Shown here in pieces: positions 1 through 7,777 of a stretch of 42,661 nucleotides of DNA (positions within the stretch are counted from its first letter, which is position 1; every line of letters starts with the position of its first letter). Location: positions 1 to 42,661 of the forward strand of contig NZ_FRAV01000042.1 in assembly GCF_900142445.1 (NCBI RefSeq), in the 5' to 3' direction. A model generated the notes under the pieces. The model ran no database searches, was not told where the DNA came from, and saw only the letters and a program-made list of their open reading frames with translations. Both the position numbers and the translations under genes were made by a program. The stretch comes from Chryseobacterium polytrichastri (GTDB lineage Bacteria > Bacteroidota > Bacteroidia > Flavobacteriales > Weeksellaceae).

Positions 1-17
1 GTATAGATTTGCGTGTG

Positions 18-47
18 CAAAAGTAAAACTTTATTTCTAATTAACAA
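18..47 (-). promoter_or_regulatory. Leftward promoter P3 of tandem array
   Basis: On the minus strand TTG (47-45), 19 nt, then TACTTTTG (25-18) matches the Bacteroidota housekeeping consensus TTG-N19/21-TAnnTTTG exactly. Transcription would begin at about position 10 and leave the window at its left end. It is the innermost of three promoters pointing the same way. Confidence 0.7.
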
Positions 48-144
48 AGCGTTTTCTAACTTAATTTAAAGTCTTTTAAGTAACCCTAATCTCATTTTCA
101 ACACCCTTCGTATTCTACTCCTCTGCTCCCGTTTTACCGGACTG

Positions 145-174
145 CAAAGATACAAATCTTTTTAACTTTCACAA
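145..174 (-). promoter_or_regulatory. Leftward promoter P2 of tandem array
   Basis: On the minus strand TTG (174-172), 19 nt, TATCTTTG (152-145), a perfect match to the Bacteroidota sigma-A consensus. It lies about 130 bp upstream of P3 in the same orientation, with no open reading frame between them, so it must serve a gene or operon left of the window. Confidence 0.75.
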
Positions 175-282
175 CTCTTTCTAAGAAAAAGTTTAAGTTA
201 TTTTTTTTTGATTCGTTTTTGTTTTGTAGATCTTGTCTTACTGTCTTCTGCGCTACCGAATCACTCTCGTTTTTCAGTGGGG

Positions 283-314
283 CAAAAGTACTCCAACTTT
301 ACCTACCAATCCAA
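283..314 (-). promoter_or_regulatory. Leftward promoter P1 of tandem array
   Basis: On the minus strand TTG (314-312), 21 nt, TACTTTTG (290-283). This is the most distal of three tandem promoters. Three strong promoters in series with a long non-coding leader is the pattern expected of an rRNA operon or similarly strongly expressed unit; that target is inferred, because it is outside the window. Confidence 0.65.
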
Positions 315-510
315 ACTTTATTATTATAAAGTGGAGATAATTAAGTTTTTGTGGAAAAGTATACAGTATATATAATTGATATTATTTACTTTATATAACA
401 TATGGTAGTTATCCACATTCTTCGATTGTGGTTTTGAATATGTTATAAGACGGCTTTGTATTGCCTAAAATGTTTTTGGAATGGGTTCCTATTATATATA
501 AGGTATCTCA

Positions 511-543
511 AAACCTCATAGGTTTTTGAAACCTATGAGGTTT
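511..543. repeat. REP-like perfect palindrome, copy 1
   Basis: Perfect 15-bp arms (511-525 and 529-543) surround a 3-nt TTG loop. The arms read AAACCTCATAGGTTT and its complement. The design, including the central GGTTTTTGAAACC, is shared with the palindrome at 715-745, so the two belong to one dispersed family. It could fold as a hairpin in RNA from either strand. Confidence 0.8.
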
Positions 544-714
544 GAGTTGGGGATTGCGATTGGATGTGAGGTTTCAAGGAAGGACTGTTTTTGTCTCCCA
601 CAGATGACACAGATTTACACAGATGTTTGTGGGTGCATGGATATTGCAAAGATTGAGACAGGTATTAGTAGATGGATGAAATGTTGAAATATAATTTTTC
701 TAAGTGCTAAAAAA

Positions 715-745
715 AACCTAACAGGTTTTTGAAACCTGTTAGGTT
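715..745. repeat. REP-like perfect palindrome, copy 2
   Basis: Perfect 14-bp arms (715-728 and 732-745) surround a TTG loop. Arm sequence AACCTAACAGGTTT. It is related to the copy at 511-543 by three changes in each arm that are compensated on the other side, so the base pairing, not the sequence, is kept. Confidence 0.8.
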
Positions 746-857
746 GAGAGCAAACTCAGTAGAGTGAAGAATCTCTACGCTTTTTTGAATTTCGATGTTG
801 AGATCCTTACAGGATGGTAAACTTTGTGGTGATGCGGACTGTTGAAAAGTACGACAT

Positions 858-957
858 ATACCCTAGCCCAGATAGAAGCGACATCCTTTTTTGTTGCGGC
901 CGGAGCGAAGCGGAGGCCGTAACAAAAAAGATACAGCGGAGAGCTGGATGAAGCTCC
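858..957 (+). ncRNA. Structured RNA-like element, flavo-1-like candidate
   Basis: The segment begins with CCCTAGCCCAGATAGAAGCG, then has a 16-bp stem (886-901 with 915-930, one G-U pair) capped by a 13-nt loop, followed by GATACAGCGGAGAGCTGG and AGCTCC. From memory this flanking pattern is a frequently repeated, well-conserved intergenic element in Flavobacteriia and it may correspond to the flavo-1 RNA family, whose function is unknown. The assignment rests on recollection of the motif and on the visible stem, not on a covariance search. The orientation is assumed from the motif. Confidence 0.45.
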
Positions 958-1188
958 TGAAAAAATAAACTGGAGAAAAGGAAGGTTTGAGAGCTGGAGA
1001 GAATGAGAGTTATTTTTCAATATTTATCAAACCCTATTTTGTGTTAAATAATAGTAAAGAAATATAAAGTTTCCAAATACCAGACTATGAGGTAGGATTT
1101 TTGCAGCGACTTTACACTTAGAAAATAATAAAGATCGAATCATTTATGAATAAGCCAATCTTTTTATTACTAATCTAAACACACGCTT

Positions 1189-1659
1189 ATGAAAAAATAT
1201 TTTGCAATATTCATTACAACCTACACTATTCTATTATTATATATGATGTTTTATGGATCAGGAAGAGAAGCTTCAGAAATTGGCTATATACAGATAAAAC
1301 CGTTCCATACCATTCATTTGTTCTTTTCTGGAAATCATATTTCGTCAAAAGATTTTATCATCAATATAATTGGAAATATTTTTCTATTCAGCCCATTTGG
1401 ATGGCTAGGATTAACCCTGAAAAAATTCAATCACATTCTTCCAATAACATTATTTTTCATTGTTGCTATTACAGCTATTGAAATCACTCAATATTATTCA
1501 GGTCGTGGTGTTGCAGATATTGATGATGTACTTTTAAATACATTGGGAATGGCTATTGGTTTTGTTCTATTTAAATATGTAAAATGGATTAATCTTGGCA
1601 ATATAAAATTACATTTAGATCTTGTAGAAGAAAAGTATAAATTACAAAAAGCTTCTTAA
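1189..1659 (+). CDS. VanZ-like family membrane protein
   Basis: A 156-residue protein with four predicted hydrophobic segments (about residues 4-22, 55-76, 82-100 and 115-131). It shows the VanZ-like family signature: N-I-I-G-N-I-F-L-F-S-P-F-G near residues 60-72, then E-x-T-Q near 98-101 and G-R-G-V-A-D-I-D-D-V-L-L-N-T-L-G near 105-120. VanZ of Enterococcus gives low-level teicoplanin resistance, but most family members, this one included, have no proven role. The start ATG at 1189 follows an A/C-rich leader with no Shine-Dalgarno sequence, as is normal in Bacteroidota. It stands alone, convergent with rpsA, and shares the intergenic space with the rpsA terminator. Confidence 0.85.
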   Translation: MKKYFAIFITTYTILLLYMMFYGSGREASEIGYIQIKPFHTIHLFFSGNHISSKDFIINIIGNIFLFSPFGWLGLTLKKFNHILPITLFFIVAITAIEITQYYSGRGVADIDDVLLNTLGMAIGFVLFKYVKWINLGNIKLHLDLVEEKYKLQKAS

Positions 1660-1721
1660 GTTCCTTCTATCTATAGATTATAATGAAGATTTGTTCATTA
1701 AGATCTTCCAACAATAAATAC

Positions 1722-1750
1722 AATAAAAAAAGCCACTCTTTCGAGTGGCT
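1722..1750 (-). terminator. Rho-independent terminator of rpsA
   Basis: An 8-bp stem (1731-1738 with 1743-1750) and a 4-nt loop; read leftwards it is followed by a run of seven T residues. It lies 25 bp past the rpsA stop codon. Confidence 0.85.
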
Positions 1751-1775
1751 TCATTATTTAGAAATGAAATAAGGA

Positions 1776-3578
1776 TTATTTACCTTCTTCCATTTTTCTT
1801 TTCAATTCTGCTAATGCATCGATATCACCAAGAGTTGATCTTTCTTCGTTGTTTGAAGAAGACGATGTATTGTTAGATCTGTTGTTGCTAGAGTTATCTC
1901 TTACGTTTTTCTTCTCTTCGTCTCTGAAGATACCTGTGTGAGAAACTACTACTCTTTTGAATTCTTTGTTGAATTCGATTACTTTGAATTGAGCATCTTC
2001 ACCTTTTTTGATTTTAGATCCATCTTCTTTCTCTAATAATCTTGAAGGACAGAATGCTTCAACTTCAGCATCTTCGAATTGTACAGAAGCTCCTTTATCG
2101 TGAACGTCTACCGCTTTACCAGCGTGGATAGTTCCCTCAGCATACTTCGTTTCGAATTTATCCCATGGGTTCTCAGTCAATTGCTTGTGACCTAGAGATA
2201 ATCTTCTAGCTTGGATGTCTAATTCTAGAACTACAACATCTAATTTATCACCAACTGCACAGAACTCAGATGGGTGCTTGATTTTCTTAGTCCAAGAAAG
2301 ATCAGAGATGTAGATTAAACCGTCGATACCTTCTTCTAACTCAACGAATACTCCGAAGTTAGTGAAGTTTCTTACAGTTCCTACATGCTTAGATGCAACT
2401 GGGTACTTAGTTTCAATGTTTTCCCATGGATCTTTAGACAATTGCTTGATACCAAGAGAGATTTTTCTGTCTTCTCTATCTAAAGTTAATACTTCAGCTT
2501 CAACTTCATCACCTACTTTCACGAAATCACCTGCAGATCTTAAGTGAGTAGACCAAGACATTTCAGAAACGTGGATTAATCCTTCTACACCTGGAGCAAT
2601 TTCTACGAATGCACCATAGTCAGCAAGAACTACTACTTTTCCTTTTACTTTATCTCCAACTTTCATGTCAGCAGAAAGAGCATCCCAAGGATGAGCTTCT
2701 AATTGCTTCATACCTAATTGGATTCTTGTTTTCTCGTCATCAAAATCAAGGATAACAACTTTTACAGTTTGTCCGTCTTCTAAGATTTCAGATGGGTGGT
2801 TCACTCTAGACCAAGAAAGGTCTGTAATGTGGATCAATCCATCAACACCTCCTAAGTCAATGAATACACCGTAAGAAGTAATATTCTTAACAGTACCTTC
2901 AAGAACCTGACCTTTTTCAAGTTGAGCGATGATTTCTTTTTTCTGACCTTCGATATCTGCTTCGATCAATGCTTTGTGAGATACAACTACGTTTTTGAAC
3001 TCAGGGTTGATTTTCACAACTTTGAACTCCATAGTTTTACCTACGAACTGATCGTAATCTTTAATTGGCTTAACATCAATTTGAGAACCTGGTAAGAATG
3101 CTTCGATTCCGTGAACGTCAACGATCATACCTCCTTTAGTTCTAGACTTAACAAAACCGTTAACGATTTCTCCAGTTTCGTGAAGTTCGTTTACTCTATC
3201 CCAAGCTTTAAGCGTTCTAGCTTTTCTGTGAGATAACTGTAACTGTCCTGTTTTGTCTTCTCTTCTGTCTACCATTACTTCAACATCATCACCTACTTTT
3301 AGGCCTGGGTTGTAACGGAATTCGTTAAGAGAAATAACACCTTCTGATTTGAAGTCGATGTCAACGATAGCTTCTTTATCAGTTAATCTTACAACTTTAC
3401 CAGTGATAACGTCGTTATCATTTAAACTGCTAAGAGATCCGTTGTAGATTTCCTCTAAATCGCTTTTTTCTTTTCTTGCGTCTGCATCAAGACCTGATTC
3501 GAAAGAATCCCAATCAAATTGTTCTGGTGCTACGTTTTGGTTTAAAATAACCTCTGCTGAATTTGTCTCTTTTGACAT
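1776..3578 (-). CDS. rpsA: 30S ribosomal protein S1
   Basis: A 600-residue protein made of six S1 (OB-fold) RNA-binding repeats, roughly at residues 55-118, 136-202, 223-290, 308-375, 395-463 and 480-548. The central repeats carry the typical G-x-V-x-x-x-x-x-Y-G-x-F-V/I-x-x-x-x-G-x-x-G-L-I-H-x-S pattern. A Ser/Asn-rich linker (about 563-580) precedes the C-terminus. S1 binds mRNA leaders on the 30S subunit; in Bacteroidota, where Shine-Dalgarno pairing is little used, it is thought to be especially important. It is monocistronic, with a consensus promoter about 120 bp upstream and its own terminator. The length is slightly above the E. coli protein (557 aa) and normal for Bacteroidota. Confidence 0.97.
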   Translation of the reverse strand: MSKETNSAEVILNQNVAPEQFDWDSFESGLDADARKEKSDLEEIYNGSLSSLNDNDVITGKVVRLTDKEAIVDIDFKSEGVISLNEFRYNPGLKVGDDVEVMVDRREDKTGQLQLSHRKARTLKAWDRVNELHETGEIVNGFVKSRTKGGMIVDVHGIEAFLPGSQIDVKPIKDYDQFVGKTMEFKVVKINPEFKNVVVSHKALIEADIEGQKKEIIAQLEKGQVLEGTVKNITSYGVFIDLGGVDGLIHITDLSWSRVNHPSEILEDGQTVKVVILDFDDEKTRIQLGMKQLEAHPWDALSADMKVGDKVKGKVVVLADYGAFVEIAPGVEGLIHVSEMSWSTHLRSAGDFVKVGDEVEAEVLTLDREDRKISLGIKQLSKDPWENIETKYPVASKHVGTVRNFTNFGVFVELEEGIDGLIYISDLSWTKKIKHPSEFCAVGDKLDVVVLELDIQARRLSLGHKQLTENPWDKFETKYAEGTIHAGKAVDVHDKGASVQFEDAEVEAFCPSRLLEKEDGSKIKKGEDAQFKVIEFNKEFKRVVVSHTGIFRDEEKKNVRDNSSNNRSNNTSSSSNNEERSTLGDIDALAELKRKMEEGK

Positions 3579-3698
3579 TTTCTAATAAAATTTGTATTCC
3601 TTCTTTTTTAATGGTTTGAATAAATGTGGATTTAAAAAATACGGAAGTAATTAATTTATAATAATTTACCTTTTCAAACCTTACCCACAAAAAGTGGT

Positions 3699-3729
3699 GC
3701 AAAGATACGAAATATTTTAACATTAACAA
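3699..3729 (-). promoter_or_regulatory. rpsA promoter
   Basis: Minus-strand TTG (3729-3727), 19 nt, TATCTTTG (3707-3700) followed by C. It matches the Bacteroidota consensus exactly. The start point would be near 3693, leaving an about 115-nt leader before the rpsA ATG, long enough to host autogenous control by S1; that control is inferred only. Confidence 0.8.
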
Positions 3730-3887
3730 TAGATATCTTTTGTCTAAATAATTAACAATCAATAAAATTATTATATCCTTATTTTATTTAGTGACTACTC
3801 CAACTCTTTCTAAATAAACATTTTATTTAAAAAATGATTTTAACTACCGGACTTAATTTTAATCAAATCAGGCATAAACAACATACC

Positions 3888-5156
3888 ATGCAAAAACATT
3901 TTTTGTTATTATTAACGTGTATTTTACTTTATTCTAGTAATATGGTAAAAGCCTGTACTATTTTTTCCTGCTCAAGAGAAGGACAGACATTTGTTGCAGC
4001 CAATGAAGATGACACCACTCCTTTCACAAGAATATGGTACAACCCAAGTACTAAAGACCGGTACGGATCTGTCTGTTTTGGCGCGCCCGACATGCAGGTA
4101 GCCGCCGCTATGAATGAACACGGATTATTTTTTGATTATGCTGCAGCCAACTATAATCTCAGTAAACTAAATCTGACGAATCCTTATAAATCAGATATCA
4201 TGTGGGAAATATTAGGAAAATGTAAAACCGTAAAAGAAGCGATGGTTATATTAAAAAAGTATGACTATATTTCTCAATCCCAAGTATTATTAGCTGATAA
4301 AGAAGGAAACTCTATACTCATTAATCCAAAAGGAATTATTGAAAAAAGCGGAGACTTTCAAGTGAATTCAAACTGCAATATGATCAATGGAAAGTTATCA
4401 TGCCGAAGACCTGAAATCGCCAACGAAATGCTTTCTGCATCAAAAACCAATACTGTAGATTTTCTAAAAAGTATTTTAGATAAAACACATCAGGAAGGAG
4501 AATTAAATACTTTATATTCTACCATCTGCGATCTAAAAAAAGGAATTATCTATGTCTATCTGTTTCATGATTACAACACCGTTTACAAAATTGATCTAAA
4601 ATCTGAATTAAAAAAAGGATATAGAATAGAGAATCTTTCAGATCATTTTCCAGCTTCCTTTGCTTATGAAAGTTTTTCAAAGAATCATGTTCTATATCTT
4701 AAAGAATCAATTTTCCAAGAGATGAAAGAAAAAGGTATAGATACAACTATTGACCATTATATTTCAGAAAGTGAAAAACTATCGCCTAAGAATGAGAAAT
4801 TAAATTCAGCTTTACTGGAAGTTGCATTACAGCTTATTAAATATTCTTGGAATGAACATAACAATGGCAGGATGTGGGATTATTGGTTCAGCCAACCTGA
4901 CGGATATAATATAAAGCAATACAAAGATCCTGCATTAGCATCTACTGAAAGGCTTTTACAATATTTATCCAGTAAAGAAACTAAAGATCTTAAGCTTCAA
5001 AATTTCATATATGAAATTTCCGGATTTATTAATTTAGTTCAAGGAAATACAAAAGTAGGAAAAGAATTCTATCAAAAAGCCATCTGCACCCCAAATGAAA
5101 CTTATGCAGTTACCCTACAAAGAGGAAATAAAATGATAAACAGACTAAATAAATAG
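3888..5156 (+). CDS. Secreted Ntn-hydrolase-like amidase (linear amide C-N hydrolase/AAT family)
   Basis: With the start placed at ATG 3888 the protein has 422 residues and opens with a clean signal peptide ending V-K-A, immediately followed by Cys23 in C-T-I-F-S-C. In the Ntn-hydrolase families related to choloylglycine hydrolase and isopenicillin N acyltransferase, the nucleophile is an N-terminal Cys; here signal-peptide removal alone would expose it. A-N-E-D-D, Y/W and N-x-x-G-L-F-F-D-Y segments downstream fit this fold. An upstream in-frame ATG at 3834 would add 18 polar residues ahead of the signal peptide, so it is less likely. The C-terminal third (about 260-422) is helical, with a possible TPR-like end. 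The substrate is unknown. The gene precedes the helicase by 40 bp, probably by chance. Confidence 0.72.
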   Translation: MQKHFLLLLTCILLYSSNMVKACTIFSCSREGQTFVAANEDDTTPFTRIWYNPSTKDRYGSVCFGAPDMQVAAAMNEHGLFFDYAAANYNLSKLNLTNPYKSDIMWEILGKCKTVKEAMVILKKYDYISQSQVLLADKEGNSILINPKGIIEKSGDFQVNSNCNMINGKLSCRRPEIANEMLSASKTNTVDFLKSILDKTHQEGELNTLYSTICDLKKGIIYVYLFHDYNTVYKIDLKSELKKGYRIENLSDHFPASFAYESFSKNHVLYLKESIFQEMKEKGIDTTIDHYISESEKLSPKNEKLNSALLEVALQLIKYSWNEHNNGRMWDYWFSQPDGYNIKQYKDPALASTERLLQYLSSKETKDLKLQNFIYEISGFINLVQGNTKVGKEFYQKAICTPNETYAVTLQRGNKMINRLNK

Positions 5157-5184
5157 ATTGCTTTATTTAATCATTCCTTTATTT

Positions 5185-5192
5185 TAACTTTG
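5185..5192 (+). promoter_or_regulatory. TAnnTTTG box directly ahead of the helicase start
   Basis: TAACTTTG ends only four bases before the ATG at 5197. If it is the -7 element, transcription would begin at or within the start codon, giving a leaderless or nearly leaderless mRNA. I see no TTG at the right distance (the nearest is 24 nt away), so the call is moderate. Confidence 0.45.
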
Positions 5193-5196
5193 CAAA

Positions 5197-6504
5197 ATGG
5201 AATTAGAATCAATATATCAAAAACTGCAGATTCAGGATATGAATCAGATGCAGAAATCTACATACAAGACTACTGAAAACAATACTGATGTTGTTTTACT
5301 TTCCCCAACGGGTTCAGGAAAAACACTTGCCTTTTTATTTCCCGTTCTTCGAAATCTGAAAAAAGATGTTTCTGGAATCCAGGCTTTGATTTTGGTTCCG
5401 GCAAGAGAATTGGCATTGCAAATTGAGCAGGTCTTCAAATCTATGGGAACAGATTTTAAAGTTTCGGTATGTTATGGAGGTCATGATAAAAAAATTGAAG
5501 TCAATAATTTAATTGAAGCTCCGGCTGTTTTAATCGGAACCCCAGGAAGAGTTACTTATCATTTAAGGAATAACAACTTTGATCCTAAAACCATCAAGAC
5601 TTTGGTGTTGGATGAATTTGATAAAGCATTGGAACTAGGTTTTCATGAAGATATGGAATTCATTTCAAATTCTTTGAGAGGTCTTTCCCAAAGAATTTTA
5701 ACTTCTGCAACAGCAATGGATGAAATTCCAGAGTTTACAGGATTGAAAAATGAGAAGATCATTGATTTCTTAAAATTAGGTGATGCAAAACCAGATATTC
5801 AATTGCGAAAAGTAATGACGATTTCTGAGGAAAAATTAGATACTTTATTTAATTTGATCTGTAAAATAGGAAATAAAAGAACCTTGATTTTCTGTAATCA
5901 CCGTGAAGCTGTAGACCGTATTTCTGATCTTTTGGCTGATAAAGGAATAGACAGAGAAACTTTCCACGGCGGAATGGAACAGGATGAAAGAGAACGTGCG
6001 TTGCTGAAATTCAGAAACGATTCTGCAAGGATTTTAATTACAACCGACTTAGCTTCAAGAGGTTTAGACGTTCCGGAAGTTGAATCAATTGTTCATTATC
6101 AATTACCATATAAAGAAGATGCTTTCATTCACAGAAACGGTCGTACCGCGAGAATGAACGCTAAAGGTTTTGCTTATTTGATAATGACTGCGGAAGAAAA
6201 TTTTCCATTTATTAAAAATGATACACCCGAAGAAAGTGTTGTTGGATTTAATACGTTTCCAGAAAAAACACCGTTCCAAACAATTTACATCAGTGCCGGA
6301 AAAAAAGACAAAGTTAATAAAGTGGATATCGTTGGATACCTTATTAAAAAAGGACAACTTAGAAAAGAAGATATTGGCTTAATTGAAGTAAAAGACACGA
6401 CTTCTTATGTTGCCGTTTCAAGAAATAAAGTCAAAACATTATTGGATACATTGATTGCTGAAAAATTGAAGGGTAAAAAAATTAAAATAGAAGTAGCTTA
6501 TTAA
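5197..6504 (+). CDS. DEAD-box family RNA helicase with DEFD motif II
   Basis: A 435-residue superfamily 2 RNA helicase. Visible motifs: Q-motif glutamine in N-Q-M-Q-K-S-T-Y (about 16-23), motif I SPTGSGKT (36-43), Ia PARELALQ, Ib TPGR, motif II DEFD (139-142) in place of DEAD, motif III SAT, IFCNHR, TTDLASRGLDV and HRNGRTARM. The last about 70 residues resemble the RNA-binding domain of DbpA, with the ending K-G-K-K-I-K-I-E-V. DbpA acts in 50S ribosome assembly; a similar role is inferred, not shown. The start at 5197 keeps the Q motif. A long inverted repeat follows the stop and probably ends transcription. Confidence 0.9.
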   Translation: MELESIYQKLQIQDMNQMQKSTYKTTENNTDVVLLSPTGSGKTLAFLFPVLRNLKKDVSGIQALILVPARELALQIEQVFKSMGTDFKVSVCYGGHDKKIEVNNLIEAPAVLIGTPGRVTYHLRNNNFDPKTIKTLVLDEFDKALELGFHEDMEFISNSLRGLSQRILTSATAMDEIPEFTGLKNEKIIDFLKLGDAKPDIQLRKVMTISEEKLDTLFNLICKIGNKRTLIFCNHREAVDRISDLLADKGIDRETFHGGMEQDERERALLKFRNDSARILITTDLASRGLDVPEVESIVHYQLPYKEDAFIHRNGRTARMNAKGFAYLIMTAEENFPFIKNDTPEESVVGFNTFPEKTPFQTIYISAGKKDKVNKVDIVGYLIKKGQLRKEDIGLIEVKDTTSYVAVSRNKVKTLLDTLIAEKLKGKKIKIEVAY

Positions 6505-6522
6505 GCTGATTCATTAATACAC

Positions 6523-6615
6523 AAAAAATTGTCATTGCGAACTGAAGGTGAAGCAAATTCTTAATTTCAAGTTGAGATTGCTTCGTCGTTCTGCTTCTCG
6601 CAATGACAATTTTTT
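6523..6615. repeat. Large palindromic repeat with 18-bp perfect arms; likely bidirectional terminator
   Basis: Arms 6523-6540 and 6598-6615 (AAAAAATTGTCATTGCGA and complement) are perfectly complementary. The interior has further partial complementarity (GAAGCAA against TTGCTTC). It is two inverted copies of a dispersed word, GTCATTGCGA followed by GAAGCAATCTC, common in intergenic DNA of many bacteria. It sits between convergent genes and has A and T runs at its ends, so it can terminate both. Confidence 0.75.
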
Positions 6616-6625
6616 TTCAATAATA

Positions 6626-7519
6626 TTATCTCGTTCCTCTAACTCTTGTTGGCAAAGTATATACCGATTTTGAAGCCGTAATAAACAAGATCTCATTATT
6701 CTTTCCTCCGAAAGTAACATTGGAAGTCCACTCTTCATCAATCGGGATCTGATAGATCTTTTTTCCCTCACGATTAAAAATAGTCACTCCTTTTCCTGTT
6801 AAATAAAGATTTCCGTGTTTGTCAAGCGTCATTCCGTCTGAACCCATTTCACAAAACAACCTTTTCTCAGACAATTTTCCTTCGCCCAAAATATCATAGA
6901 CGTATGTTTTCCCAGCATCAATATCCGAAACATATAGTTTTTTATACCTTTCGCTTCCTGCAATTCCGTTGGGTTGTGTGAATGTTTCAAGTTTAGTAAT
7001 CTTTCCTTCTTTATTTCTGTAATACAAACTTTTGTGTGGGATTTCCTGTTTGAAATTTACCCAATAATCTCTTTTATACAAAGGATCAGTGAAGTACATT
7101 CCTCCAAATTCGTCGTTCCAAACATCGTTAGGCCCGTTCAGTCTTTTTCCTTCAAAACCTTTTGACAAAATTTGTACTTTTTTATCTTTTGATATCTTCC
7201 AAATTTCCCCATTGTCATCTGAACAAGTGATTAAATTATCATCTTTATCGAAATCTGTTCCGTTGGCTCTGCCAGATTTATCTAAGAAAACAATTACCTG
7301 GTTGGTCTTCCAGTCCCAATAATAAATCTTATCATTGGGTTGGTCTGTAAAATATACATTCCCCTCTTTATCCGAAGATGGACCTTCCGTAAAACTAAAT
7401 TTATCGGAAACCTTTTCGGGTTTTATGCCTTCATAGAACATTTTACTATAATTTACTGATTTACAATTCACTAATGCGAAAACCAAACCAATCAAACTTA
7501 TTTTAAAGATATTTTTCAT
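6626..7519 (-). CDS. SMP-30/gluconolactonase-like lipoprotein
   Basis: A 297-residue six-bladed beta-propeller of the SMP-30/gluconolactonase/LRE family. The N-terminus is a lipoprotein signal with Cys19 (A-L-V-N-C). The expected divalent-metal ligands are present in context: Glu in F-T-E-G-P, Asn in L-N-G-P-N-D, Asn in Q-P-N-G-I-A and Asp in G-S-D-G-M. Relatives hydrolyse sugar lactones such as glucono-1,5-lactone, but the real substrate cannot be read from sequence. A lipid anchor in the envelope is the likely location. The gene is divergent from ccoG and convergent with the helicase, and seems monocistronic. Confidence 0.85.
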   Translation of the reverse strand: MKNIFKISLIGLVFALVNCKSVNYSKMFYEGIKPEKVSDKFSFTEGPSSDKEGNVYFTDQPNDKIYYWDWKTNQVIVFLDKSGRANGTDFDKDDNLITCSDDNGEIWKISKDKKVQILSKGFEGKRLNGPNDVWNDEFGGMYFTDPLYKRDYWVNFKQEIPHKSLYYRNKEGKITKLETFTQPNGIAGSERYKKLYVSDIDAGKTYVYDILGEGKLSEKRLFCEMGSDGMTLDKHGNLYLTGKGVTIFNREGKKIYQIPIDEEWTSNVTFGGKNNEILFITASKSVYTLPTRVRGTR

Positions 7520-7777
7520 TCTCCATTTTTAATGGGTTACAATTTACGATATCAACGATAAGATTCAAAGTTTATTTTATCATTTTGAGACATAATAAAC
7601 ATAAATAAAAAATGTCCTAATTGTACTATTTTGTAAGTGGATGGTATTAGTAATTAATTGGTTTAATTCAGAGCTTTGCAGTAGTCTAATCAAAAGATAT
7701 TTCCTTTATTACACAATACGTAAAATGAGAAATAAATCAAGTTTGACAGGACGTTTCAAATTAAAACAATCTAAGCG

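Larger units (their letters stand above)
315..1188. other. Gene-poor intergenic block rich in dispersed repeats
   Basis: I find no convincing coding sequence in these about 870 bases. The block contains an AT-rich stretch (about 360-405), two REP-like palindromes (511-543 and 715-745), a segment with directly and inversely related CACAGAT words (about 598-630), a degenerate repeat resembling the common GTGAAGAATCTC family (about 758-825), and a structured RNA-like element (858-957). The 81-codon minus-strand frame at 775-1020 runs through these repeats and is best explained as spurious. Confidence 0.7.

Noticed and set aside
409..417. Perfect DnaA box TTATCCACA in an AT-rich region, possible origin
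   Set aside because: Only one perfect box and one imperfect one (about 350-358) are present, with no cluster of boxes and no dnaA, dnaN or parAB nearby; a single 9-mer is expected by chance at this scale.
775..1020. 81-codon minus-strand open frame
   Set aside because: It runs through a degenerate dispersed repeat and the structured RNA-like element; no start context, no recognisable protein features, composition set by the repeats.
3514..3762. Minus-strand 82-codon frame across the rpsA leader
   Set aside because: Overlaps the rpsA start in another frame and crosses the rpsA promoter, so the transcript would begin inside it.
3834..3887. Upstream ATG for the Ntn-type amidase
   Set aside because: Would place 18 polar residues before a well-formed signal peptide that ends at the nucleophile Cys; the internal ATG is better.
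6532..6771. Minus-strand 79-codon frame at the end of the SMP-30-like gene
   Set aside because: Runs through the palindromic repeat and overlaps the real gene in another frame; no features of a protein family.
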